The translations under genes and the position numbers were made by a program. A stretch of 64,000 bases of DNA from Eukaryota sp. TZLM1-RC (taxonomy: Eukaryota > Metamonada: BaSk clade): NCBI GenBank assembly GCA_040285825.1, contig JAUPSS010000010.1:868001-932000 (forward strand), given 5' to 3'. Each line of letters begins with the position of its first letter. Position 1 is the first letter of the stretch. Below the pieces are notes generated by a model. It saw nothing but the letters and a program-made list of their open reading frames with translations. It was not told where the DNA came from and searched no databases. Shown here piece by piece: positions 8,947 through 20,500 of this stretch.

Positions 8947-10215
8947 ATGCTACCAGACCAATATGATATCGTCATTGTAGGGACATCTCCTACAAACACA
9001 TATCTTAGCTATGTCGCTGCTGCTCATGGCAAGTCTGTCCTTGTGCTAGATCCAACTAACACTTATGGCTCTTGGTCTTCTACTCATTCGCTCTCTACAC
9101 TTCAAACTCGTCTTGATGACTGCTCCTTGGAGGGAAAGCTTTTCCATAATTTTCGTCTCCACACTTCCAACCTACCCGAGGACTTTGCCATGCGTAAGAC
9201 CATGGTTGACCTCATTCCATTGCTTCATCCCACTAACTCTACCTCCATATCCTACATCACAGCATCCGGTTTAACACCATACATGGCATTCCAGAATCCT
9301 GGGGAACTCGGAGTGCTGGTGGATGACGTCGTGACACGTGTACCTTTAACCAAGAGTGATGTATTTAGAGAGAAAAGTCTAGGGCCTCGTCAAAAACGGC
9401 AACTGGTCAAATATATCCAATCAGCCTGTCAATCTGATGACATCACCGATGACGTGATTGATTGTTCTGACCTGCCTCATTCGGCCAACATAGCCCTTAC
9501 CCATCTGTTACCCTATTTGTGTCCATTTTCCGCTTTCTTCCAAGGTTTAGGTAAGTTTGGGGTCTCCTCTGGCATTTTGATTAATAAATTCGGCTCGAGT
9601 GAAATTTCCCAAGCCAATTCAAGACTTTGTTGTGTTTTTGGGGGGATTTATCTATTAAATTCGAAAGTTTTAAATATTGATAAAAGTGATAAATGTTTGG
9701 AAATTGAGTCTGAATTCAGTGATGTTCCGGGAGTGATCAAATATGATTGGTTGATCAATGATCTGGTGTCTGACCCTGAAAAGTCCTTGTCCGTCAACAG
9801 TTTGATTGGGAGAATGATAGTTATTTCCAAAGAAAAATTACCAATGAATTTTGTTTGCTTGTTTTTTAAAGAAAAGCCAGTATATTTGCTACAATACACT
9901 TTTGAAAATTCTGCAAATATTTCAAAGGATTCTTATTTAATCTACATATGGGCTCATTTCAGTCTGGATGAATATTTGGACGAATATTTGGACGAAGTTT
10001 TTGAATATTTGAAGAATTACAACTTCATTAAGCCTATATATGTGGTCTCTTATCGTCAAAATGTTTTTGAAAATTTGGTTGATTATGAAGAAGATGCTAA
10101 CATATTGAATATTGTAGATGTACCGGAAATACCGACCTTTGACGTTTCTTTTGACCTAGCTCAAAAATCTATGACTTTTATTGACTCCACTATTGAGATG
10201 CCTTTTCAAAGGTAA
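8947..10215 (+). CDS. Rab escort protein / Rab GDI family protein
   Basis: A 422-residue protein beginning with a Rossmann-like strand-turn-helix (YDIVIVGTSPTNTYLSYVAAAHGKSVLVLDP, residues 6-36) and a GDI/REP-type follow-on NTYGSWSST. In the middle, SRLCCVFGGIYLLNSK (about 220-235) matches the conserved REP/GDI segment that contacts Rab, and PFSAFFQGLGKFG precedes it. These proteins present or extract prenylated Rab GTPases. The GTSPTN turn is closer to the GTGLPE type of REP than to GDI, and the distal C-terminus is poorly conserved, so Rab escort protein (component A of Rab geranylgeranyl transferase) is the better guess. No REP-specific insert is obvious, so assignment within the family is open. 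Confidence 0.7.
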   Translation: MLPDQYDIVIVGTSPTNTYLSYVAAAHGKSVLVLDPTNTYGSWSSTHSLSTLQTRLDDCSLEGKLFHNFRLHTSNLPEDFAMRKTMVDLIPLLHPTNSTSISYITASGLTPYMAFQNPGELGVLVDDVVTRVPLTKSDVFREKSLGPRQKRQLVKYIQSACQSDDITDDVIDCSDLPHSANIALTHLLPYLCPFSAFFQGLGKFGVSSGILINKFGSSEISQANSRLCCVFGGIYLLNSKVLNIDKSDKCLEIESEFSDVPGVIKYDWLINDLVSDPEKSLSVNSLIGRMIVISKEKLPMNFVCLFFKEKPVYLLQYTFENSANISKDSYLIYIWAHFSLDEYLDEYLDEVFEYLKNYNFIKPIYVVSYRQNVFENLVDYEEDANILNIVDVPEIPTFDVSFDLAQKSMTFIDSTIEMPFQR

Positions 10216-12735
10216 TTTAGCATAGTATTTTATAAGTTTTTTTAAACAAATTTCATCAGTTACTTTTACTTTAGTTCCTCATCAGTTTATATTTGCCTTT
10301 TCTGATGTTCAACTCTTGCGGGGAAAATTTATCACAAGTATTTTAAACTAATTTAAACTTATAAATCCAAAAACCCCGTTCAACCCATTACAATGTTATA
10401 AATTAATTTCCTCCTTCTTTATTGAATGTATACCATAAGTAATCAAAAATTTTGAAAACCAACCACAACTAATGCAAGTTCCTTTAAAACGGTCTTTCTA
10501 GCAAAAATGTTATTTCAAAATCTTAGAATGTACATCCACTACTACAGAGAGCACCAGATAATTGAGGTACTATGTGAACAAATTGTAACAAGAATTACCA
10601 ATAATTTTTGAAGGTTTGGATTTTAATGTTCGCCAAAACTGATGCTCCCGCTTTCGCTAATTTTTTGTGAGGTGCTCAAAATAGTTCTTCATCTTGTTTT
10701 CTTACTCAAATGAATGGACTTTATTAGATGATACCAGATTTTGTTGTACCATGTGCCTTCGATGTTTCATTTGGCCTGATAACGTGCCTCGTAAATTGAC
10801 CTGAAGTAAACTTAGTATCTTATTAGTTAACTTCCTTCTATTGAGAACATTGAGATTTGCCACGTCATCAATTTCATTCAGATATTCTCAATACATTCTT
10901 TCGATTTCTCAACATTGAGGCACGCATGAACCAAAACTTACATGTTCTGTGATCAACATTTTGTCAATGTTGTTTTAGCTTCGTCATGCCTCTCCTTGTT
11001 TTGATAATAAGTCTTCTGAATCCCAACACAGTGTCTCTCCCAATGATGTTCTTCACCCGAAGAGTTTTATCTATGAGTCTCGCACTCTGTATTCGTTTAC
11101 CTTGTCCGTAGGGTTAACCCAATCCATAGTTTGTGAGGTCACCGATGCTCCATGGGAATAGTTGACCAAGTCATGCCATGTCACTGCCCTGTTCCTGTTG
11201 GTCTCCGATTACGCTCTCTCAGCTGATCTCCAACGTTGCCAACCTTTTCATGACATTTTATAATTATTTTTTATTATTTACGTTCTGGGTATATCAATAA
11301 CATTGGATAATGCTTCCTGTTTTTGGGTGAAAGTTGATCTTGTCTAATTTTCCATTACCTCAATACTCCATAACTAAACAGTGCCATCATCAAGTCTTGT
11401 AAGAATAATCTACCCACCAGTGGTAATCTGAACGATATTGGATAATGTACTTACAGGAGTAGGAATGCTCTATCTCTTTACCCTTGTGGTGAGGACATCT
11501 AGGTTGGGAGATATTGGGCTTTCATCGAGGGGGATGATGGTGTGGGATTGGAAAACCTGAAACACTTTTTGGTTGAGGTTTCAAAATCAGATATTTTTGG
11601 TTAGCCACCAGCCGCTCAAATGTTTTGTGGTTTGAGGTCACTTTGACCAATGTTGTTGGAGGGTTGATCACAAAACATGTAAGTTTTAATTTAACAACTG
11701 TTTTCTTTTTCTTTGAAATATATTTATTTATGAGAAAACTAGTAAATCAACATCTAAATAATCCATTTCTCTCAAAACAGAACAACTCTCTCATATTATC
11801 TATTATATTATCGATTGTTTTATTTCAAATTGATAACTGTTTTCTGTTTTATAAATGTTGTGTATAATAATTAAGTTTTATTGTTGCTCAACTATTACAC
11901 CTTGCAGTGTGATCCATTTGCGGTTAATTGGCCATTATAGGTAATTCTTATTATCTTGTTTTATTAAGTAGACCAAAAATTATATATAAATTGTGAATTT
12001 TGTTTTTCTGTGACCAGAAAGCTAAATTCTGCTTTTGAATTCTGTCTTGATCATTACAGCAATCTTTCTCATTTCTACTGATGTTTTTGTTTCGAAATTT
12101 TAAGGTTGTATGGGTTGTACATCACGTGATTCGTTGAATGTCACAGCATAAATGAAATCATTTATTCCCATTGCTATAAGGTTGAAAATTTACTTCATAA
12201 TAGCCAAAAGTTATGATCACCATTTTATCAAATTGGACTAGTTTTGGAATTTTCGGCACTCTTTACCCATTAGGACCAAACTCAACTATGTTCGAGACGG
12301 ACTCTTAACATTGAATCTGTTGAATTCGTTCATTTCACAAAGATCGCTGTTCAAAGATTAGGAATCTGTTATCCAACATCTAAATGAACAGCAATTTTGC
12401 TCATAGTATTTGCTTACATGAACTCAAGTGTTTCATCATCAATTTATTGTAGTGGGTCTCCGCAGGAGTTGTCAAAGTTCGTCCAGATGAACCATTCAGA
12501 TTAATTTGACAAAAAGACTGAAAACTATGGGTACTACTTGCAAATTAATTTGTTTTGAAGACATGAAGCTGTGCATTCTTTGCATCTACACTATCCAATA
12601 AATGGTCTTAGTCAAAGTCCACACAAAAGAAATCAATTGTAATTCGGCTACTGGTTTCCAAACTTTAAAATAAAATTAATTTTTCTGTTTATTCATTTAA
12701 TAACGAATATGAAAACACGACATACACAGCTAAAA
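10216..12735. other. Gene-poor stretch
   Basis: About 2.5 kb without an intact gene. Apart from the coding-like remnant at 10975-11263 I see only short AT-rich frames (for example 11625-11867) with no family resemblance. Confidence 0.4.
10975..11263 (+). pseudogene. Unrecognised decayed coding remnant
   Basis: One frame reads through about 95 codons of protein-like composition (for example FIYESRTLYSFTLSVGLTQ) with a single in-frame TAG near 11151 and no start codon. Base composition is less AT-rich than its surroundings, as in coding DNA here. No family recognised. Confidence 0.3.
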
Positions 12736-13090
12736 CTAAATATCCTCAAAATCTGCCTCCCCTACAACAAAACAATTAATTACCAAAGATTCAGAAAATT
12801 TCCCCAAGGAAGAGAGTGGAACAGAAATTAATATCACCATTCCCTTGGAAAAAGAAAATAGAATCCTGTTTTGCCAGTAAACACGATTGAAAATTCTTCC
12901 AGATCTTTCCTTTTCAACTACAACAACATCCTCAAGGAAATCTATAACAGTCTTCCCCAGAGATTGAGCAAAGATAAAAAGAGACATAAACTATATTGGA
13001 CATGAGAATTTTCATTTGCTGAGGAAATGGGCTTCGCATATTTAGCAATTTTACATTTTTCGCCAGCAAGAAGAAAATTATTTACATCTG
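12736..13090 (-). mobile_element. Tail fragment of a restriction-like-endonuclease non-LTR retrotransposon
   Basis: The reverse-strand frame at 12736-12987 contains IDFLEDVVVVEKERSGRIF and YWQNRILFSF, aligning with the C-terminus of the family B ORF at 45679 (LNFINDF, LWKNRIIFVLY). Upstream, HVQYSLCLFLSLL resembles the SFVPFAFSI / VKYQFVPFAISLL segment of the same ORF family. Stops and frameshifts show it is dead. Confidence 0.5.
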
Positions 13091-13351
13091 AGTTAATGAA
13101 AACCCGGTTTCTAAACCTTATATCATCATTGTATAAATATGTTTTATTTAAGCAAGATTTTGTATTATAATATTAAAAATAACAGTGAGGAACATGCCCT
13201 GTGCTGTTAATTGAAACATGGATGTTAGGCAGTTGGCGTTGATGAATGATCCCCCTCGACCTAATCATCCCAAATTGCAATAATTTCTTTTAACACTCCA
13301 CCAATGGCGACCTTGGAGGATGAGTTTGTGTATCTATAGATTGACATTAGA

Positions 13352-13627
13352 ATGGAAGAACAACAAGACAGACATTATCAGGGTCTTCACGAAGTTGAAG
13401 AATGCACAATTCACAGCTCCCTTCCCTTTGGCTTAGGTCATTTTGCCTTATATGGCATCCCTCTCATTGGGTTGATCTTTTTGTGGACAAATATGCACTC
13501 CCATGATGACAGTGATCCATCTGTTGGGCGTAAAGTGTGTCTGATTGTTCTTTGGCAATTTGTAGTGACTTCATCGTTAATCATGATTGTTGACACATTT
13601 CAGCCTCAGGAAGCACTGGCTCTTTGA
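13352..13627 (+). CDS. Small two-helix membrane protein, paralogue 1
   Basis: A 91-residue protein with two predicted membrane helices: FALYGIPLIGLIFLWTNM (about 32-49) and VCLIVLWQFVVTSSLIMIVD (about 64-83), separated by a hydrophilic loop HSHDDSDPSVGRK. It is clearly related to the protein at 14561-14818 (shared pattern G-hydrophobic-LYG-PLIGL-FLW, then D-SV, then C-LI-LWQ). Function unknown; the helical hairpin suggests a small subunit or regulator in a membrane complex, which is inference. Confidence 0.65.
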   Translation: MEEQQDRHYQGLHEVEECTIHSSLPFGLGHFALYGIPLIGLIFLWTNMHSHDDSDPSVGRKVCLIVLWQFVVTSSLIMIVDTFQPQEALAL

Positions 13628-14459
13628 TTGTTTAATTGTTAAGAATTTTAACCTTTTCAGTTCCTTGTATTACTCATAGGTGAAGCTCACTCCAGATGGT
13701 AAACATCTGGTTGTGGAGAAAATGTCGCTTTTCAAGTGTTTTAACATGTTTTAGTGCATTGATATGGTGATAGAGGTGAACGCTTTCAATATTCTAGGAT
13801 GATGGAAAAAGTATTGATGATATTTTGCATTAGATAAAGCACCTTTTTTGACATAGTCAATTTATTTTTCCAATTGCGATTCTTTTTTTCACAAATCAAT
13901 AAGTTAGAACAAAATAGTTAAATCCTAAGATATTGGATATTATTATTGATCAGTACCTGCACTATTTTCTTTTCTTTTTCTGTTCTAGTTTGTTCTAAAT
14001 GCCGTGCCCTAGTAGATAACAACCTGTTTTTGAATACGTTTCCCCTAATAATGCTTATGCTGAGGTTTGATTATTCAACAGTACGCCTTCATGTCATATG
14101 TGACTTTTGTCACAAACAATTCAAGAGCTTTCCCGGTAAGGTGGCTGACATCTAGTTGTCCAAAACCGTTGCTCCTTGAAACTCTTCGACTGTTTAGGAA
14201 ATCTCACAAACAGCGGTTCTTGTGATCTGTCCTATCCTGTTTAAATAAAGGTGTTTTGTTTCAATGGTTATAGTTTTAGTAGTTGGGGGGGGGGATCAAC
14301 ATAATCAATCACAATGAGCAATCAGTTAGTGAGTAACAACATTTGATGTGCTGAACACCACACTTCAATGTATTTCACACTTACCTCCATGGGAAAAGTT
14401 CCGAAATTCTTGCTGATATTAATGTTTCATATTGTCAAACTGAATCAAATCTGATCTGA
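13628..14459. other. Intergenic between paralogous small membrane-protein genes
   Basis: No gene supported. A G-homopolymer of ten lies near 14286. The segment from about 13860 shows faint similarity to 17370-17470 upstream of the third paralogue. Confidence 0.35.
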
Positions 14460-15130
14460 GAGGAAAATCAATCATTATTTTGATTCCAATTCAATTTTGT
14501 CTGTTCACACCAATGGTCTCCTCTGAAGATCAGTTTGTATCTCTCTAGTTTAACGGTAGAATGCAAGCACAGTATCACCATCATCACCAACAACTTCAAC
14601 GAGCTCGTGAAGAACGTATGAGTAATGGACCACGTCCCTTTGGCACTCCTGAATATGTATTGTATGGTCTACCAATTATCGGGTTACTGTTTTTGTGGGC
14701 TAATTTTGATTACCACGATAACCGAGATGCCTCTGTTGCATGTAAAGCTTGTTTGCTTATACTTTGGCAAGTTGTTGTGGTTATATTAATCTTGTTCATT
14801 GCTGAAACCTTTTTCTAGGAAGGTTTGCGCTAAGAATAATCTATTTTGTGTTTGTAAATCTTTGATGTCCTAAGATGTCTAGTTTTTGGATCGCAAAACC
14901 ACTTTTAATACCGTACGGGTTGGAGTTGAGGTAAGGTGTGCATTGTGTCAATTTTAACTGTTCAAGTGTCATCCGTAACGACCTCAGCACCCACCGTGCA
15001 GGAGCTGTGGTTGTTGAAAGTGTTCAATAAATTCAATTAAAGTTCGCAGAACCAATGAAAGCCAGAAGTTTGAGGAAGTTTGAGGTTATAGTCATTTTCA
15101 ACTTTATGTGCAACTTTATCTTGATAAATG
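14460..15130 (+). repeat. Segmental duplication, left copy
   Basis: This stretch, including the gene at 14561 and its flanks, recurs in diverged form at about 17480-18100. Shared landmarks include ATCACCATCATCACCAACAA before the start, TAATGGACCACG, CTATTTTGTGTTTGT after the stop, GTCTAGTTTTTGGATC and GCAGAACCAAT. Confidence 0.75.
14561..14818 (+). CDS. Small two-helix membrane protein, paralogue 2
   Basis: An 85-residue protein with a His/Gln-rich cytosolic-type N-terminus (HHHHQQLQRAREER), then GPRPFGTPEYVLYGLPIIGL entering helix 1 (about 30-47), a charged loop FDYHDNRDASVACK and helix 2 (ACLLILWQVVVVILILFIA, about 63-81). It is the intact member of the segmental duplication whose second copy at 17552 is dead, and a paralogue of the gene at 13352. 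Family unknown. The conservation of the FGTPE and LWANFDYHDN segments between copies argues that the loop and first helix are functional. Confidence 0.65.
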   Translation: MQAQYHHHHQQLQRAREERMSNGPRPFGTPEYVLYGLPIIGLLFLWANFDYHDNRDASVACKACLLILWQVVVVILILFIAETFF

Positions 15131-15534
15131 GAATCTTTATTCCATATTGTTTATGGCCGTTTTATCAAAATGCAAAATTGAATTCTGTTGTTTTGTGAAA
15201 AGACGTGTTGCAACTTTCGTAGAATGACCAATGGCCAACCTATTGCAGTTGCTCATGCAAAGTTCAAAATACTCAAACTTGACTTTGTCGCCGATGACTG
15301 TGTTTTTCATTAGGTTTGAGTATCAAGAAAGAGCTCGAAGTCATGGAGACCCTTAAATTTGAAACACATCGTGAGTATTTTTCCTTTAAAAATATGTTTT
15401 GCTGGAAAAAGGCCCATTTATTTTAATCACTACCTCCATCCATAACGTACAATTTTTGTAGACAATTTGACAAAATATGTACAGATTTTTTGGTCTATTT
15501 AATGTCTGTTGATCCATAAATTTTGCAAAATCAT
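15131..15534. other. Intergenic
   Basis: No supported gene; lies between the duplicated block and retrotransposon fragments. Confidence 0.35.
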
Positions 15535-15665
15535 ATTTTTGCTGATATTGAACTTGGTGGTGCTGGTTTGAATTCATCAAAATATTTGATCAAAGCTGCA
15601 TTCAGTGGTAGTGGAAAAAACCTTGTTCGTAAAATTCCAAGAAGATATCCTTTTTGCCAAAAATC
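15535..15665 (+). mobile_element. Short non-LTR retrotransposon fragment
   Basis: Translates to IELGGAGLNSSKYLIKAAF and following residues, matching the post-RT segment PKFGGVGFSKAEYLCKSAF of the family B ORF. A second copy of the same segment (NYGGVDFYKSSYLCEAA) begins about 480 bp later, so this is a separate insertion. Confidence 0.5.
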
Positions 15666-15799
15666 TTTAAACTACAGATGGTTTATTGTTTGGATAACTT
15701 GAGATACAAACAGCAAGTTTATCTCCTGAACTATGACAACCACGTTTCTCTTTAGCTATTCAAGAGAGTACAGAAAGAAGTTTGTCTTCATTGATATTT

Positions 15800-17345
15800 G
15801 TGTTGAAAACACTCCAACGACATCTTTTGAAAAACTTTGACAGTAAGGATTGTATTGTTCGATTAAGCACGTCTCAGCAAGAAAATTTTGTGTTTGCTAA
15901 TTTTTTCAATTGATTTGAATTTTGTCGATTTTTTAATGAACAAAGAACCAATTTTTTAGCAAAATTATTGGAAATTGATGCATTTCAGTTACGAAGCCAC
16001 AGTTTTTATGGTACAAATTATGGTGGTGTCGATTTTTATAAATCAAGCTACCTTTGTGAAGCTGCCATTATTGGAGGCGGTAAAAACTTTATTTTTGTAT
16101 TTGTGAATCGCTTTCCCAACATTGATTTCATTGAAAATTGTGGCAGCTTATGTCTTATTTCTTTGCAACAGGAAATTGACTCTTTTTCACCAAATATTTG
16201 GTCTAAATGTTTTCCTTCTGATATTGTGGAACTTTCTTCAAGATACTTGCTCTCTTTGCGACTGACTTTTGCAAAATTGCACGAAAATATTCTTAATAGT
16301 TTTAAAAAACATGGATTATATTGTATGTCTCAGCTTGGGTCAAGAAAAAAATCCCTTTTTTGCAAACTTTTTGATTGATCTTGAAGACAGTTGCTCAGGT
16401 TTCTTAATCTTTTAAATTTCCAACATTTACGGTGTTCTACTTAATGATCACCAATGGACCACTGCAATGAGAATGAGATGTTTCTTATGGCCATGTTCGT
16501 TACCAATGATTTAGTTTGTCGCTGCAAGAGTGTGGTTACGCTTTCCCATATTTTAAACTGCGAATGATGCCGTTAGGCAGAAATACCAAAAATGAAAAGA
16601 AGGAAAAGAACTTTATTAATAAAAATACTTGTTCTTGAACAAGTGCCACGTCATAATGTAAATTCCTCATCTGTCTACCAAGTTAGTTAATTAGTAACAA
16701 CAACACAAATTTTGTATAACTTATTAATCAATTGTTCATGACTCAGTTCGTGATCAATTGTATGCCATGTTATGTAGTGCAAAACTTTCAATATAGAGGC
16801 ATTTATTGAACCGTTCGTACGTAAGCTATCTCTAAATCAAACTGACGAGTCCTTTGATAAAAGAAGGGCAAATTCAGTAACTCCAGGGATCGATTATGTT
16901 CTCAACGTTGTGGATGGTGTCTCAGTAAATGTGTGCAAAAATTCTGCTGCTCGTTTGGTGTATTCGGCTGTTTCGCCACATGCTAATGCCAAAAAAATAA
17001 AAATATGAAGAAACAGTGGCACAGTTAGGTAGAGTGGAACATGTGAAATATCAGTTTGTGCCGTTTGCAATTTCTCTTTTAAGCAAAATTGGACTTTCAG
17101 GATTTCGTTTTTTAGAAAATTTCAAGACAGCTTTACTGAATGGATCTCGTAAAAAATGATTTCCACTTTCTGGTTAAATAAAAATGTTTTTTGCATTTTC
17201 AAGTCTATTCCAACAATGATTTCTGAAGCTCTTTTAGCTATTGGTGTAGAATATGAACAAAATGCTGTGAGTAGGTTTAGTATTAGTGACGCTTGTTTGG
17301 AGGATATTGAATACTAGATAGAATTGTATTTCAATAAAAATACAG
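15800..17345 (+). mobile_element. Decayed non-LTR retrotransposon, family C (family B-like), 5'-truncated
   Basis: Contains a 136-residue frame (15968-16378) matching the family B ORF from the NYGGVDFYKSSYLCEAA segment to the region preceding the knuckle. Near 16515-16565 a CRCKSVVTLSHILNC stretch gives the C-x-C...H-x3-C knuckle. Segments at 16850-17000 and 17040-17330 match the reverse-strand fragment at 25985-26508 closely, including TCTGAAGCTCTTTTAGC and GAGGATATTGAATA near the 3' end. Frameshifts and stops are common. It separates the two halves of the segmental duplication. Confidence 0.7.
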
Positions 17346-17479
17346 TACAAACAAAATAGAGCACATTTTTTGACACGGAAATCAAACAATCTAATTTTGC
17401 AATTCCCATTCCACTGTTTAACAGAATAATAAGTTTGAACAAAATAGTGAAAATCAGTATTGGATATCTGTGGAGAACT

Positions 17480-18100
17480 TTTTCGATTCCAATTCATTTT
17501 TGGCTGGTCTCACCAAGAGATCACTTTTTATCACTCTAGTTTAACAGTAGAATGTAAGCACAATATCACCATCATCACCAACAACTTCAAGGCGCTCGTG
17601 AAGAACGTATGAGTAATGAGTAATGGACCACGACCCTTTGGCACTCCTGAATTAGTATTGTATGGAGTACCAATCATCGGGTTACTGCGTTTGTGGGCTA
17701 ATTTGGATTACCACGAAAACAGTGATGTATGCATGCACAGCTTGTTTGCTTATACTTTGGCAAGTTGTTGTGGTTATATTAATCTTGTTCATTGCCGAAA
17801 CCTTTTTATAGGATGAGTTGGTCCAGGAAAATCTATTTTGTGTTTGTTAATGTTTCATATCCAAATTTGTCTAGTTTTTGGATCACAAAACCACTTTTAT
17901 AACCACTATGGTCTACATTATGACAATTGTGACTATTTAAGTGTCATCTGTAATGACCTAAACACCCATCGTGAAGGTGTTATAGTGGTTGAAGGAGTTA
18001 GAGAAATTTAATGGAAGCGCTTCTTTTGATAAACGCAGAACCAATTAAAGAAAGAAGTTCGGAAATTTGGTTGAATAATAGTGGAGTTATCAATTCCTTT
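17480..18100 (+). repeat. Segmental duplication, right copy
   Basis: Diverged copy of 14460-15130, carrying the dead third paralogue of the small membrane-protein family. Confidence 0.7.
17552..17811 (+). pseudogene. Dead paralogue 3 of the small two-helix membrane protein
   Basis: Aligned to the gene at 14561, the second codon CAA has become TAA (ATGTAAGC), a duplicated ATGAGTA unit interrupts the N-terminus, and a deletion in the loop (GATGTATGCATGCACAGC) shifts the frame so that helix 2 (CLLILWQVVVVILILF) is read only in another frame. A 66-residue frame from a downstream ATG at 17616 preserves helix 1 only. The nucleotide match outside the lesions is still high, so the loss is fairly recent. 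Confidence 0.75.
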
Positions 18101-19192
18101 GCGTTTGGAAATGCTGGTTCAATAATGAAATCGAAATACTTACAGGCCATGAAACCAATGACAAAACCATTTGTTCTGATAACCTCACTTTAATCAGACG
18201 ACATATCACTAAATGTACTCACATATAATAGGTGTATTTAGGTACTTATTCTACAAATGAATTTGGCAAGTGATTGTATCTACCAAAACGTAAGGGATCT
18301 TGTTTTTTTTCCAAAAAAATTAATTTATATAAAGCGAATAGAAACCCTCTAATATCAGCCAACCTCTTGCTAATTCAACAATTGGTATCCAATACAGCTT
18401 TTTATCATTTCATCAAACAAGTTTCATTCTAAATCGTGAATAATGAAAACAAATAAACTGGATTAGACCACAAAACATCCCAACCAAAAGCACTATTGGG
18501 TTTTGAAATCTGCAAAGTTTTTCATACCCAAATACATTTACTGTTTGTAGGTGATCAATAGAATAACTTACTCCTAACTTACTTTTTTCTGGTTTCTTCG
18601 CAAATCCCAACCGATGTTTTTGTTGAAGACAGAAATGAGTGAACTACCGCTGAGTTACCTTCACAATTGTTCAAAGCTTCATTACATAAAGGTTTATTAC
18701 TTTTTGGCACTCTTTTCAATATATTTTTATAAAAAACCAACACGACATACAAGGTTTACGATCATTAATAACAATAGTGAAAATACTATGAACCACTATT
18801 ATAAAATCCATATTATAGAACCCTTCAAATTTGGTGGCTTTGTTATTGAAAGGAAACAAGATTTTCCTTTTCCAGGCTCTGAAGATTACCGTTGATACGA
18901 ATCATTAATAAGTAATTAGTGATCCAACCATTTCAAACAAACAGAAATAAATTCTTTAATAGTGTTTTTGGAGTGAAATCATTTAATAAAAACAATCGCA
19001 GTTACAAAATTTTACGAAATATGAGTTTTCATCAACTAGTCTTCAATTAAAGATTATCAGTTGTGGAAAATTGTTTGGACAGGGCAAGTAGACCAGCATG
19101 TCTGGTTTAGAAGAGTTTTAGTTTTGTTTTGTGTTTCCCATCAGCTAACAACAATTTTTTAATAGATTTAGACACATTCAAAATTTGTAGTT
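17812..19192. other. Intergenic; short unsupported frames only
   Basis: Apart from the duplicated flank up to about 18100, I see only short frames (such as 18614-18895, 93 codons, Lys/Tyr/Asn-rich) without any resemblance to a family. The promoter of the BTB gene should lie at the right end. Confidence 0.35.
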
Positions 19193-20500
19193 ATGAGGTT
19201 CGAACTGTCCGGCACTGACACCCTCAACAAACTCTATGCTTCCCAAAAGCTCTCAGACCACACTCTATTGTTCCACGAACATTCCTTCAAGGTACATCGA
19301 AATCTCCTCGCCACTCAGTCCTCTTTCTTTGATCAATGCTTTACTTTTGGTTATGCAGACCAATATGAACATGAACACGATCTATCAGAACTACCAATTG
19401 ATATTGAGATCTTTGAATCATTCATTAAACTATTCTATGGATTCCCAGTAACCCTCACCCTCTCCAATGTCTACCATTACTATTACTGTGCGCGTTACTT
19501 TGGTGTTCCCTCTCTTCTAGAAAGCACTCTTTCACTAATGAAGAATAATGCCAACCTCCCGGAATTCATGTGTCCTTTGCTTGGCCAAGCCCAAGAATGG
19601 AATGATTTACAGGTGTTTGAAGCCATTAATGGAAAACAGGAAGATTTGGATTTAAAAGTTGCAATTAATAATTTATTCTCAAAGATAAATAAACCAATGG
19701 AACCACTTAACATAAAACCTGACACATTTCAGCTTCTTGCTCCTTCATCCAGGAACAACCAGTGTTTAACAGAATGGTTAGCTCTGTCTCTAGTAAAGTC
19801 TGCTTCTGCAGATGAAAAACGATGGACAGGAGCGGTTGTGGAAGAGGCTTTAGGAGCTTTAGACTTGGAGGTGGTTAGCTTGGAGATTATTTATGATTCA
19901 CTTTTGTTGCCTTTATATAAACCAGAAGATTTAGAGGATTTGTTGGATAAATTTGGGGGGAAAGTTGTACTACCTTTGTTTAGAAAGAATATGGAGAGAG
20001 AAAGCAATAAGAGAGAGCAAGAAGAAGGGAAGTTGCTTGAAGGGAATACACAAATACTATTTTCCCAAAGAAAAAAGAGTTCCAATATCAATGTCTCTGA
20101 TGATCAACGCACCATTACTAGGACAACAGGTTCTAATGGAGGAATTGTTGGAAGTGAAGTACTGGAGAATGGAAGGATTCATAGATACCAGGTTTCGGTT
20201 GATGAGACTGGCGATTATACTGCTTATATCGGAGCTGTTTGCCTTTCAAATTTTTGTCCCAGTGATACAACTGTTGGCTGCGGTCATTGGTGTGGTAGTG
20301 ACGCGCTTCTACTGAATTTGAATGGTAGTATAGGCAGATGGCACAAGGGCGATGTTTTCAGTGTAACAGTTGATCTAATCACAAACAGAATCACTATCAA
20401 TAACAATAGAAATTTTGATGTTAGCGCTGACCTCGCTAGTGGGGAGGATTGGGTTCCTTACTTTTATATACATGGAAGATGGAAATTGTCCCTCATCTAA
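19193..20500 (+). CDS. BTB/POZ protein with SPRY-like C-terminal domain
   Basis: A 435-residue protein. Residues about 8-115 form a BTB/POZ domain (LYASQKLSDHTLLFHEHSFK, VHRNLLATQSSFFDQCF, then FESFIKLFYG and the Tyr-rich YHYYYCARYFGVPSLLE). A helical BACK-like linker follows (about 120-270, with LTEWLALSLVKS), then a Lys/Glu-rich hinge (NKREQEEGKLLEG). The last 130 residues are beta-rich with SPRY-like features: DETGDYTAYIGAV, HWCGSDALLLNLNGSIGRWH, GDVFSVTVDLITNRITI and VPYFYIHG. BTB proteins often dimerise or act as Cullin-3 substrate adaptors; the SPRY-like part would choose the target. Intron-free. Confidence 0.7.
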   Translation: MRFELSGTDTLNKLYASQKLSDHTLLFHEHSFKVHRNLLATQSSFFDQCFTFGYADQYEHEHDLSELPIDIEIFESFIKLFYGFPVTLTLSNVYHYYYCARYFGVPSLLESTLSLMKNNANLPEFMCPLLGQAQEWNDLQVFEAINGKQEDLDLKVAINNLFSKINKPMEPLNIKPDTFQLLAPSSRNNQCLTEWLALSLVKSASADEKRWTGAVVEEALGALDLEVVSLEIIYDSLLLPLYKPEDLEDLLDKFGGKVVLPLFRKNMERESNKREQEEGKLLEGNTQILFSQRKKSSNINVSDDQRTITRTTGSNGGIVGSEVLENGRIHRYQVSVDETGDYTAYIGAVCLSNFCPSDTTVGCGHWCGSDALLLNLNGSIGRWHKGDVFSVTVDLITNRITINNNRNFDVSADLASGEDWVPYFYIHGRWKLSLI

